A stretch of DNA of 35,139 bases. Source: a virus. The stretch covers positions 1-35,139 of IMG/VR virus record IMGVR_UViG_3300023118_000022. The stretch is one strand, 5' to 3'. Below the pieces are notes generated by a model. The model was given only the letters and a program-made list of their open reading frames with translations, searched no databases and was not told the origin of the DNA. Positions 6,896 through 13,768 of this stretch are shown one piece after another. The translations under genes were made by a program, and so were the position numbers. Numbering within the stretch: position 1 is the first letter of the stretch; each line of letters starts with the position of its first letter.

Positions 6896-7593
6896 TGACT
6901 CAGAATACCATGAAGGGATTGATTCAGTTCGAGACTGGACTAGTCGATCCCGCTAAGGCTGAGGACTTCGCTGATGCAGTAGGAAACTTCCTTGAAGAAG
7001 GAGAAGAGACCCCTGACATGCGCACTCTAAATGAAAAGGCAGCGCATCTCATCTTCGTCTACGACAGCATGAAGGAGAGTTTCAAGTACAACAACACCTA
7101 CATGATCGGCAATGGTGCTGAGTTGTTGTTCACTGGTTTCACTCAGGAACCTGAATGGACCATGGACCTTGTTCATGGCAAGTACCCACTGGCTTTCCGA
7201 AAGACCTTTGATAACAAGGAACCTCCTGCTCGTATCAAGGGTGAGGTGTGGGTTGTACCAACCAAGGCTATCGTTGACATGGACTACTACAATGGTGATG
7301 GTATCATCCGTAATACAGTTAGTATTTCCACCGAAGCCCCTGTTGAGGGTGTTCCTAACCGGAAGAAGCGTCTCATCACTGTCCCTGCCATGATGTATTC
7401 TGGTATCTGGAATAAGTGGCGAGAAGATCGAGCCAATGGGCAGCTTGTCCCCACTAAGCTCTTCCGTAAGAACGTCCCTGAGAATCTCTACTACTATCAG
7501 TGGACAAAGGACATGGAAGCTGATGTAACCAAGCGTCAGCTAGCCTTCAATGCAGCAATGCGTGAACGTGCCCAGAAGAACAAAGCAGCATAA
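6895..7593 (+). CDS. gamma-glutamylcyclotransferase-like (GGCT/AIG2 fold) protein
   Basis: A 232-aa protein from ATG 6895, overlapping the amidotransferase stop. Residues 51-145 follow the GGCT-fold pattern: LIFVYDSMKES (like FVYGTLK), AELLFTGFT, GKYPLAFR, IKGEVWVVPTKAIVDMD (like v.GelYevd...LD) and then IIRNTVSIST. A 50-residue acidic N-terminal extension precedes it. GGCT enzymes release 5-oxoproline from gamma-glutamyl amines, and relatives accompany amidoligases in bacterial operons. By eye, the catalytic glutamate of the LDxxE motif is asparagine here (MDYYNG, N133), so it may bind rather than cleave. It is the last gene of the amide-bond operon. Confidence 0.65.
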   Translation: MTQNTMKGLIQFETGLVDPAKAEDFADAVGNFLEEGEETPDMRTLNEKAAHLIFVYDSMKESFKYNNTYMIGNGAELLFTGFTQEPEWTMDLVHGKYPLAFRKTFDNKEPPARIKGEVWVVPTKAIVDMDYYNGDGIIRNTVSISTEAPVEGVPNRKKRLITVPAMMYSGIWNKWREDRANGQLVPTKLFRKNVPENLYYYQWTKDMEADVTKRQLAFNAAMRERAQKNKAA

Positions 7594-7608
7594 GGAATAA
7601 CAATAATA

Positions 7609-7794
7609 ATGGCACATCGATGTGCAATCTGCGACTACACTGCTGATGAAGACGTATCGAACGCTACCTTCCGAGGGAAGCGTACACGAAGCGTTCGTTG
7701 GCAGCCTAAGTACAACGAGTACCAGTGTGATGACTGTGCTAAGTCAATTAAGATCACAGTCACCAATTATTTCATTGACAAACCCAAGTTCTGA
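7609..7794 (+). CDS. small zinc-ribbon protein
   Basis: A 61-aa protein with ATG at 7609 and an aaggaata ribosome-binding site. CAIC (residues 5-8) and CDDC (about 40-43) form a CxxC...CxxC pair typical of a treble-clef or zinc-ribbon fold. A basic stretch (FRGKRTRSVRW) between them could contact nucleic acid. It sits between the amide-bond operon and the replication genes. The target is unknown. Confidence 0.7.
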   Translation: MAHRCAICDYTADEDVSNATFRGKRTRSVRWQPKYNEYQCDDCAKSIKITVTNYFIDKPKF

Positions 7795-7806
7795 AAGGTA
7801 TCTTAG

Positions 7807-8187
7807 ATGAACAAGTGGCGAATTGTACAAGACAAACGAGGCTGGTGGGATATCCAGAAGCGTGGATGGTTCTCTTGGAAGGATGTCACCATCGAGTATG
7901 ACGAGGTGAATGCCAAGCGTACTCTACAGAGGCTTATGCGAGCTGATCGTGAACTTCCTATCATCTTTTACCCTCCGGTCTTTGGTCCCGATGAAGATAT
8001 CATTATCCCCGGAGCAGAAGATCGTCGTGATCGTAACTGGCGGGGTATACCTATTCCAGAAATTGACAACTATGGCTACGATCTAGCTGATGCCCCTGAT
8101 TTCATCCCTCTAGAGCTTGAAGAGGAACAGATTGACGATGAAGCTGAAGAAGAGAATGGTCCAGTCCCAGTTGACCGTCTCGCCTAA
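7807..8187 (+). CDS. unknown acidic phage protein
   Basis: A 126-aa protein from ATG 7807 with an aaaggt ribosome-binding site. The first 30 residues are aromatic and basic (KRGWWDIQKRGWFSWKDV), and the last 30 are strongly acidic (LEEEQIDDEAEEE). An acidic tail of this kind in phage replication modules can mimic DNA or contact replication proteins, but that is only inference. The stop codon touches the TTG start of the primase-helicase (8188), so it may regulate or accompany it. Confidence 0.7.
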   Translation: MNKWRIVQDKRGWWDIQKRGWFSWKDVTIEYDEVNAKRTLQRLMRADRELPIIFYPPVFGPDEDIIIPGAEDRRDRNWRGIPIPEIDNYGYDLADAPDFIPLELEEEQIDDEAEEENGPVPVDRLA

Positions 8188-9720
8188 TTGAAATACGTTG
8201 ATTTCCATGTTCCCTGTCCGTGTGGTAAATCATCCGATGGTTACGTAACCTACACGGATGGGGATGGTAAATGTTTTGCCTGTGATAAATATTTCAAAGG
8301 AGCTATTGCCATAGATAATGAGTCCTGTACTTTTCAATTTGTCGATAGTCGTGGTGTTTCTAAAGAAACTATGCAGTTCTACGGTGTTTCCACTAAGGTA
8401 GGACCTAATGGACAGCCACTTGAACTAGCTTATCCGTACCCTAATGGCCTAAAGATTAGAAATCTAGTGAAGAAAGGCTTCCACGCTACCGGAGACCTCT
8501 CGACACCGGGCCTATTTGGCAAGGATAAGTTCAATGCAGGATCAGCTAGAGCTATAACCATCTTTGAAGGAGAGCATGATGCTCTTAGTGGTTATCAAAT
8601 CCTCCGGTACCCATGTACATCAGTTAGGTCCTCTGCCACTGCGGTCGCTGATCTCACTGCTGACTACGATTATGTTAATTCTTTCGAAAAGATTTATCTC
8701 TGCTTCGATAATGATACTGCAGGGAAAAAGGCCCTCGAAGCCGTACTCAAGCAAGGACTTTTTGAGCCGAGTAAAGTCTATATCGTCAAAATCACCAAAA
8801 ACGGCTACAAGGACTGCAACGATTTCCTCCAACGAGGAGAAGCTGATGAGTTCAAAAAGATTTGGTGGAATAGTCGACGAGCAAGCGCTGCAGAAGGCAT
8901 CCTCAGTTCTTTCGAAGAGTTTGAAAGCCTCCTAGATGACGAGGTTAAAAAACCTTCCATCCCGTTTCCGTTCAAAACTCTTAACGACATGTCATACGGC
9001 ATACGGACTGGTGAGTGTATACTCTTCACAGCGCTCGAAGGCGTGGGGAAGACTGAAGTACTTCGAGCAATCGAGTATTCTATCCTCAAAAATACCAATG
9101 AAAAGATTGCAATCATCCACCTTGAAGAGTCGAAACCCCGCCTACTTAAGGGTCTTGCCTCCTATGAACTTCACAAACCAGCTCATCTAGACTCTTCTGG
9201 TGTGTCTGAGGAACAGATTAAGTCCACTCTAAGAGAGTTGATCAAGGAAGATGGACGACTATTTATCTATGACTATTTTGGGTCCAATGATCCAGACGAA
9301 ATGCTCCGAACCATACGATACATCGTTAGTCAAGGAGTCAAATACGTTTTCCTCGACCACATTTCCATCGTCGTATCTGGAAATTCGGAGGAAGATGAGC
9401 GAAAAACTCTTGACTACCTCTCCACACAGCTCGCAATGCTTGCAGAATCACTTGACTTCGCTCTCATCTTCGTCTCCCACGTTAACGATGACGGAAAAAC
9501 TCGAGGCAGTAGAAATATATCAAAAGTTGCACACCTTCGAATCGATCTGCACCGAGACCTCGAAGCTGAGTCCGAAGACGAACGCAACAAGACCAAACTG
9601 GTCGTTACCAAGAACCGCTTTGGCTCAACTACTGGCCCGGCTGGGGTCCTAGTCTTCGACCCTAAGACTTTTGAGATCAAAGAGCACAAGGTAAGTAATA
9701 TACCTAAGCTTCCGACTTAA
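8188..9720 (+). CDS. T7 gp4-type DNA primase-helicase
   Basis: A 510-aa protein from TTG 8188. The zinc-binding primase end has C10, C12, C29 and C32; the first pair is CPC where T7 has CxxC. The TOPRIM fold follows with TIFEGEHDALSG (E127, D131) and CFDNDTAGK (D174, D176). The RecA-like helicase begins near residue 255: a Walker A-like ALEGVGKTE (282-290, first glycine replaced by alanine), Walker B YVFLDHISI, and FVSHVNDDGKTRGS in the DNA-binding loop region, ending in KLVVTKNRFGSTTG. It unwinds DNA ahead of the phage polymerase and makes lagging-strand primers. It is shorter than T7 gp4 (566 aa) but has all domains. The polymerase is encoded 1.2 kb downstream. Confidence 0.93.
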   Translation: MKYVDFHVPCPCGKSSDGYVTYTDGDGKCFACDKYFKGAIAIDNESCTFQFVDSRGVSKETMQFYGVSTKVGPNGQPLELAYPYPNGLKIRNLVKKGFHATGDLSTPGLFGKDKFNAGSARAITIFEGEHDALSGYQILRYPCTSVRSSATAVADLTADYDYVNSFEKIYLCFDNDTAGKKALEAVLKQGLFEPSKVYIVKITKNGYKDCNDFLQRGEADEFKKIWWNSRRASAAEGILSSFEEFESLLDDEVKKPSIPFPFKTLNDMSYGIRTGECILFTALEGVGKTEVLRAIEYSILKNTNEKIAIIHLEESKPRLLKGLASYELHKPAHLDSSGVSEEQIKSTLRELIKEDGRLFIYDYFGSNDPDEMLRTIRYIVSQGVKYVFLDHISIVVSGNSEEDERKTLDYLSTQLAMLAESLDFALIFVSHVNDDGKTRGSRNISKVAHLRIDLHRDLEAESEDERNKTKLVVTKNRFGSTTGPAGVLVFDPKTFEIKEHKVSNIPKLPT

Positions 9721-9752
9721 TGGGGTTTTGGCGTATTTTCTTCTAGAAAATT

Positions 9753-10412
9753 TTGGAGGCTGTACTGCCTGATTTTACTTGGGAAGACCTAGACTGGTGG
9801 CACACAGCCCAAAGGGAAGAGACAGAAACATATGCTCTCACCCAAAAAGCGTTGCCTCATGAACAACGATGGTACCGTGCCTTCGATCTCACTCCTTTCA
9901 AGGATGTCAAGTGTGTCATCCTTGGTCAGGACCCCTACCACACACCTGGAGTAGCTAATGGCTTGGCTTTTAGTACTAACCCCGATGTTGTTCTTCTTCC
10001 TCCTTCTTTACGCAATATCTTCAAGGAGTACAGTAGCGATCTCGGCTTTCGTACTCCTCGCAGCGGTGATCTTACTGCTTGGGCCGAGCGTGGCTGTCTA
10101 CTCCTTAACACAGCTCTTACAGTAGAGCCGCATAAACCAGCTAGTCACAAAGACATCGGCTGGGACGTGCTGATCAAGGAGGTACTCACTAAGCTCAATG
10201 AAGAGACGAAGCACTCGGTCTTCATCCTCTGGGGTAGACATGCTCAGGAATACCACCCTCTCATCCATGCGAAACGGCATCTCGTTATCCGATCTGCTCA
10301 CCCCTCTCCTTTCAGCGCACGACAGGGGTTTTTTGGCTCTAGGCCATTCACTAGGACTAACACTTACCTTGCTGCCCACGGGAGAGGTGAAATTGATTGG
10401 CGTCTCAGTTAA
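9753..10412 (+). CDS. ung: uracil-DNA glycosylase (family 1)
   Basis: The protein is 219 aa if it starts at TTG 9753. The water-activating motif GQDPYHTPG (D60, H63) and the uracil-DNA intercalation motif HPSPFSARQGFFGSRPF are intact, as are LLLNTALTV and FILWGRHAQ, so it should be active. It removes uracil from DNA, which matters in a phage that makes dUTP through dCTP deaminase. The start is uncertain: the only strong Shine-Dalgarno (GGAGG, 9755-9759) lies inside the TTG-started frame, five bases before an in-frame CTG at 9765. That could be the true start (215 aa). No ATG or GTG is available before the conserved region. Confidence 0.93.
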   Translation: MEAVLPDFTWEDLDWWHTAQREETETYALTQKALPHEQRWYRAFDLTPFKDVKCVILGQDPYHTPGVANGLAFSTNPDVVLLPPSLRNIFKEYSSDLGFRTPRSGDLTAWAERGCLLLNTALTVEPHKPASHKDIGWDVLIKEVLTKLNEETKHSVFILWGRHAQEYHPLIHAKRHLVIRSAHPSPFSARQGFFGSRPFTRTNTYLAAHGRGEIDWRLS

Positions 10413-10423
10413 GGCAAAAGATA

Positions 10424-10660
10424 ATGATCACTGAACTCGGTTCCGTCTACTCTAAACTCCTGATTGACAACCTACTAAACGTACATGCTCTAACCAACAT
10501 GTATCGTGCCAGTAATAACGAAGAGTACCGCCGAGCTGCTGCTGATTGGCTTCCTGCACTAGAAAATCAGCTCAGTATCCTGAAAAGGGAACTCCTCGCA
10601 GAGAAGGTCACTGAGGACCGTAATGCCTTCGTGGCTACTACCCTAGCCGACACTCCCTAA
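10424..10660 (+). CDS. small unknown helical protein
   Basis: A 78-aa protein from ATG 10424, with aaggcaaa upstream overlapping the ung stop. The frame opens earlier at TTG 10397, but that would overlap ung and lacks a ribosome-binding site. The sequence is almost entirely helical, with heptad-like leucines (LLIDNLLNVHALTNM, then LPALENQLSILKRELLAEK). It resembles a small dimerising phage regulator or replication accessory, but I recognise no family. Confidence 0.65.
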   Translation: MITELGSVYSKLLIDNLLNVHALTNMYRASNNEEYRRAAADWLPALENQLSILKRELLAEKVTEDRNAFVATTLADTP

Positions 10661-10704
10661 ATCCCTGTCCACGGTCATTTGTGGGCACTACAGAGGCTAT
10701 CCAC

Positions 10705-10770
10705 ATGGAACCAATCACTATCTTTCTTGTTTCTCTCGCTGTTCTGTTTCTAATCATTGCTCTTAAGTGA
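10705..10770 (+). CDS. 21-aa single-helix membrane micro-protein
   Basis: ATG 10705 opens a 21-codon frame with an AGAGG ribosome-binding site eight bases upstream (10692-10696). The peptide begins MEPITIFLVSL and is then almost wholly hydrophobic, ending in ALK. That makes one membrane-spanning helix with an acidic N-terminus and one lysine at the end. Its TGA overlaps the GTG of the next gene (GTGA, 10767-10770). An equally built 16-aa micro-gene occurs at 13718. It could act as a membrane peptide or serve to couple translation. Confidence 0.5.
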   Translation: MEPITIFLVSLAVLFLIIALK

Positions 10771-10976
10771 TTACACAGGGTGACCGTGACTTCTCTAAGC
10801 TCATCTTGCTTAGGGAGAAATTAGCTGAGTATGATGCAGTCTTGGTTGACACACCAGACAATGTTATTGCTCTTATCAATCGTCGTAGTTTGCTTGCTCA
10901 GCTTGATAAAGTATTGAGCAGGCAGTTCCAAGTAATACAAGGAGGTAAGTCAGTATCAGATGTATCATCGACATAG
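10767..10976 (+). CDS. small unknown protein before DNA polymerase
   Basis: A 69-aa protein beginning with GTG at 10767, which overlaps the stop of the 21-aa micro-gene. It is mostly helical (FSKLILLREKLAEYDAVL, then VIALINRRSLLAQLDKVL). It probably forms a short two-helix hairpin. The polymerase's Shine-Dalgarno lies inside it, and the two frames overlap by 22 bases. No function can be assigned. Confidence 0.6.
   Translation: MITQGDRDFSKLILLREKLAEYDAVLVDTPDNVIALINRRSLLAQLDKVLSRQFQVIQGGKSVSDVSST
10939..10957 (+). promoter_or_regulatory. strong Shine-Dalgarno preceding a non-standard ATC start
   Basis: AAGGAGGT (10939-10946) is a full complement of the 16S rRNA tail, followed after eight bases by ATC (10955-10957) in the DNA polymerase frame. 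The only ATG nearby (10960) is in another frame and ends after seven codons. The site therefore argues for initiation at ATC. Confidence 0.5.
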
Positions 10977-12982
10977 AGGCTGATAGCCTCAAACCAACTG
11001 TAATCTGGTGCATTGTCTGTCGTGACATTGACACCGATAAGGTCTACACATTCGTAGACCCAATGAAGAAAAGCAAGAAGGATTTCCTTAACTTTGCTCA
11101 AACTGTGTCGCTTTGGGTTGGACATAATATTCTCGGCTATGATGGCATTTACATTAATGCTCTTATTGATCGGGAGTGTATTCGTCTGGCTTCCTGTATT
11201 GATACTCTCGTCGTTTCGAAGCTCGTCAACTACTCGAATCCCGGTGGCCACTCCCTTGCCGAATGGGGAGAGCGTCTAGGAGTCCCTAAGGGTGACTTCT
11301 CGGACTTCTCGAAGTTTAGTGAGGAGATGCTTAAGTATTGTATTCAAGATACTCTAGTTACTTTGAAAGTATTTAGAGAGCTTGAGAACTTTATCTTCTC
11401 CCCTCTGTGGAAGGAGTCTCTACGGCTAGAGCACGACGTCGCAGTGATCTGCACTGAGATGCACAACAATGGCTTCCACTTCGACCTACCTGCCGCTAAG
11501 GAGCTGCATACTAAGATATCACTAAGGTTGTCTGAGTTATCTAAGGAGATGGCTACTACCTTTAGTCCTAAAGCTATCTTAGTAAGAGAGATAACTCCTA
11601 AGGAAACTAAGTTTGGTACCCTTAGTAAGGTGGATTTTCGGAATGAGACAGACCTGTCTCCTTATGTGGCTGGTGCCCCCTTTAGCAGGATTCGGTGGGA
11701 ACCATTCAATCCCGGGAGTGCAAAGCAACGAGTTGAAAGGCTCAACGAAGCAGGATGGAAACCCTTCGAGAAGACAGATGGACACAAAGATTGCGAGAAA
11801 GAGCTTCGGAACTTACAGAGGCAGGGGAAGTGGCGTACACAGACACCATCAACTACTTCCTCACAGAAGGCCTTGACTATAACCGAGCTGCAGAAGAAGC
11901 TGCAAAACTTCTCTGTGTATGGTTGGACAACAAGCGAAGACAATCTGGCCACCCTACCTCCTGATGCTCCTGATGCCGCTAGGAAGCTCGTACAGTGGCT
12001 TGTGCTAGATAGACGTAGGTCGGTGCTCGAAGAGTGGTTCAACGCCGTCAGTGGGCCGGAGAATCCATTTAAAGACCTATTCACTGGCGAGGTATCCACT
12101 GAGACTCGTATCCACCCCACGATTAACCATCTTGGGGCATGGACACAGAGGAAATCGCACCAGAAGCCTAACTCAGCGAACATCCCTACCTTCCACGGTC
12201 TCCCTAAGACTCGTGAACCTACTGCCGTGGAACTTATCAAGGCTGAGTACGATCCAGTTCTTCGTACCTTCTGGACTGCTGGTAAGGACCGTCTCTTGGT
12301 TGGTGTGGATGCCGAGTCCATCCAGCTACGTGTACTAGCCCATTATATGAACATGCCTGAGTTCACATTCGCTGTGACACAGGGTAACAAGAAGGATGAA
12401 TCCGACCCACATTCTATGAACCGTAAGGCTCTTGGGAAAGACATCTGTCAGTCACGAGATGATGCTAAGACGTTCATCTATGCGTGGTTGCTGGGTGCTG
12501 GTATCCCCAAGGTAGCTGCCATTCTCCACTGTTCCCTCGAAGAAGCACGGATCGCTAGCCAAAATTTCCTTGACTTCTATCCAGGCCTTCAATATCTTAA
12601 ACAGGAACAGATTCCAAATGATGCAGCTAGAGGTTACTTCGTCGGCTTTGATGGAAGATTTATTCTGTGTAACTCTGAACACCTGATGCTAGCTGGCTAC
12701 CTACAAGCTGGTGAGAGTATTATTATGAAGAAGGCACAGACAATCTGGACACCAAAGCTTCGAGCGGAGAAGGTACCCTTTTGGGCTGTCAATGACGTCC
12801 ATGACGAATGGCAAACAGAGACAGTTAACGATCTTGACACAGCGGTTTACATCGCTGAAACACAAGCATCAGCCATCAAAGAAGCTGGTGAGTACTTTAA
12901 ACTGAACTGCCCAATGGCTGGATCATTTAAGAATGATGCAGGAGAGTATACTATTGGCGCCAACTGGTCAGTGACACACTGA
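10955..12982 (+). CDS. family A DNA polymerase with 3'-5' exonuclease (T7 gp5-like)
   Basis: The polymerase frame contains all three exonuclease motifs: CIIDIEADSL (D6, E8), VGHNILGYD (H57, N58) and YCIQDTLVTL. It also has polymerase motif A (VDAESIQLRVLAHYM), the O-helix motif B (DAKTFIYAWLLGAG, retaining the tyrosine of T7 Y526) and motif C (NDVHDEWQTE). HLGAWTQRKSHQKPNSANIP matches the T7 thumb/palm segment. The first ATG (11063) would delete exonuclease motif I. The frame is closed by TAA at 10946-10948 and has no ATG, GTG or TTG before the motif. A perfect AAGGAGGT (10939-10946) sits eight bases before ATC 10955, so I place the start there (675 aa). It is the replicative polymerase working with the gp4-type helicase. 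Confidence 0.9.
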   Translation: MRCIIDIEADSLKPTVIWCIVCRDIDTDKVYTFVDPMKKSKKDFLNFAQTVSLWVGHNILGYDGIYINALIDRECIRLASCIDTLVVSKLVNYSNPGGHSLAEWGERLGVPKGDFSDFSKFSEEMLKYCIQDTLVTLKVFRELENFIFSPLWKESLRLEHDVAVICTEMHNNGFHFDLPAAKELHTKISLRLSELSKEMATTFSPKAILVREITPKETKFGTLSKVDFRNETDLSPYVAGAPFSRIRWEPFNPGSAKQRVERLNEAGWKPFEKTDGHKDCEKELRNLQRQGKWRTQTPSTTSSQKALTITELQKKLQNFSVYGWTTSEDNLATLPPDAPDAARKLVQWLVLDRRRSVLEEWFNAVSGPENPFKDLFTGEVSTETRIHPTINHLGAWTQRKSHQKPNSANIPTFHGLPKTREPTAVELIKAEYDPVLRTFWTAGKDRLLVGVDAESIQLRVLAHYMNMPEFTFAVTQGNKKDESDPHSMNRKALGKDICQSRDDAKTFIYAWLLGAGIPKVAAILHCSLEEARIASQNFLDFYPGLQYLKQEQIPNDAARGYFVGFDGRFILCNSEHLMLAGYLQAGESIIMKKAQTIWTPKLRAEKVPFWAVNDVHDEWQTETVNDLDTAVYIAETQASAIKEAGEYFKLNCPMAGSFKNDAGEYTIGANWSVTH

Positions 12983-13020
12983 CACATCGTAGCTTACTGC
13001 TACTTATGGAGTTTAACACA

Positions 13021-13218
13021 TTGAAACTGTTCAAGATTTTCTTTAAGTATGCGGAGGTCGGACACGCACTTATTGCTGCTGATGATGAAGAAACTGCTGG
13101 TCTAGGCTTCATTGAAATGTTCGGTGAACAGATCGATGAACTAGAAATCACTGAAATCGAAACTGTTGAAGAAGAATTCACTGGCCAGATGGCCCCTACT
13201 ACGGAGACTGTTAACTGA
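13021..13218 (+). CDS. small unknown acidic protein before SSB
   Basis: The frame opens at ATG 13006, but that codon has no ribosome-binding site. TTG 13021 has TGGAG (13007-13011) nine bases upstream and gives 65 aa starting MKLFKIFF, a more typical beginning. The N-terminus has an aromatic strand, then ALIAADDEETAGLGFIEMFG. The C-terminal half is highly acidic (DELEITEIETVEEEF). Small proteins of this style next to phage SSB genes may bind replication proteins, but I recognise no family. Its stop overlaps the SSB start (ATGG after TGA, 13216-13220). Confidence 0.65.
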   Translation: MKLFKIFFKYAEVGHALIAADDEETAGLGFIEMFGEQIDELEITEIETVEEEFTGQMAPTTETVN

Positions 13219-13718
13219 TGGCTAACATTGTAAAGTTCCACGGCAAGCTTAAGTGGGTCAAGACTAAGAACCTTGATAAGTATGGTAAGTGGGGTGTTCA
13301 GCTCTACCCGGATGACGCTACTCGCAAGGCCATTAAGGCTCTTGGTATCCGTCTGACCTTGAAGGAAGACGATGAGGACGGCTTCTACTACAACTTCAAC
13401 CGTCGTGGTAAAGCTAAGTGGGGTGACCTTGAAGCACCCTATGTACTTGATGAGAACGGTACCCCCACTGATGAAGCTATTGCAAATGGCTCTGAAGGCT
13501 GGGTTGTTCTAGACGTCTACGAGTACAAAGCTGGGCGAGACGCCAATGGTAATGACTATGACGCTGGTAAGGCTGCTCGTTGGGAAGGTCTAGAGATGAC
13601 CAAGCTGATCCCCTACGTGAAGCCGATCGCAGAGAACCTGCAGGGTGACAACACGACTGAGGAAGGCAAAGAAGTCTTCGCCACCAAGTCGACTGGTACT
13701 GATGCGGTGCCCTTCTGA
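13218..13718 (+). CDS. predicted single-stranded DNA-binding protein
   Basis: A 166-aa protein from ATG 13218. It has a beta-rich, OB-fold-like body: FHGKLKWVKTKNLDKYGKWG, KEDDEDGFYYNFNRRG and GWVVLDVYEYKAG, with KAARWEGLEMTKLIPYVKP near the end. A flexible acidic tail finishes in TDAVPF, closely resembling the DDDIPF-type C-terminal tip by which bacterial SSBs recruit partners. Position between the polymerase and a recombination exonuclease supports the role. It is not recognisably T7 gp2.5 or E. coli SSB by sequence, so the call rests on fold pattern, tail and context. Confidence 0.65.
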   Translation: MANIVKFHGKLKWVKTKNLDKYGKWGVQLYPDDATRKAIKALGIRLTLKEDDEDGFYYNFNRRGKAKWGDLEAPYVLDENGTPTDEAIANGSEGWVVLDVYEYKAGRDANGNDYDAGKAARWEGLEMTKLIPYVKPIAENLQGDNTTEEGKEVFATKSTGTDAVPF

Positions 13719-13768
13719 TGACTGAAATACTCCTTCTTGTCATTATCTTTTTGTTGATCATTCGTTGA
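13718..13768 (+). CDS. 16-aa single-helix membrane micro-protein
   Basis: ATG 13718 overlaps the SSB stop (TGATG) and opens a 16-codon frame, MTEILLLVIIFLLIIR. Its TGA overlaps the TTG of the exonuclease gene (TTGA, 13765-13768). It is one hydrophobic helix with an acidic N-terminus and a terminal arginine, the same plan as the 21-aa peptide at 10705. The chain of overlaps means a ribosome could pass from SSB through this peptide to the exonuclease. Confidence 0.45.
   Translation: MTEILLLVIIFLLIIR

Noticed and set aside
5714-7593. Amidotransferase and neighbours as a 7-deazaguanine or other DNA base modification pathway
   Set aside because: No QueC/D/E, FolE, DpdA or base hydroxymethylase motifs are seen; the partners are amidoligases and ATP-grasp, which points to amide/peptide chemistry.
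9721-9752. T-rich 32-base gap before ung as a promoter or terminator
   Set aside because: No -35/-10 pair with proper spacing and no hairpin followed by a T-run; too short and AT-rich to judge.
10767-12982. Polymerase made by a -1 frameshift from the 69-aa frame before it
   Set aside because: The frames differ by -1, but the overlap (10949-10976) contains no X XXY YYZ heptamer, whereas a perfect Shine-Dalgarno fits the ATC start.
12989-13003. Small hairpin GTAGC-ttact-GCTAC between polymerase and the next gene
   Set aside because: Only five base pairs with no T-tract; too weak to call a terminator.
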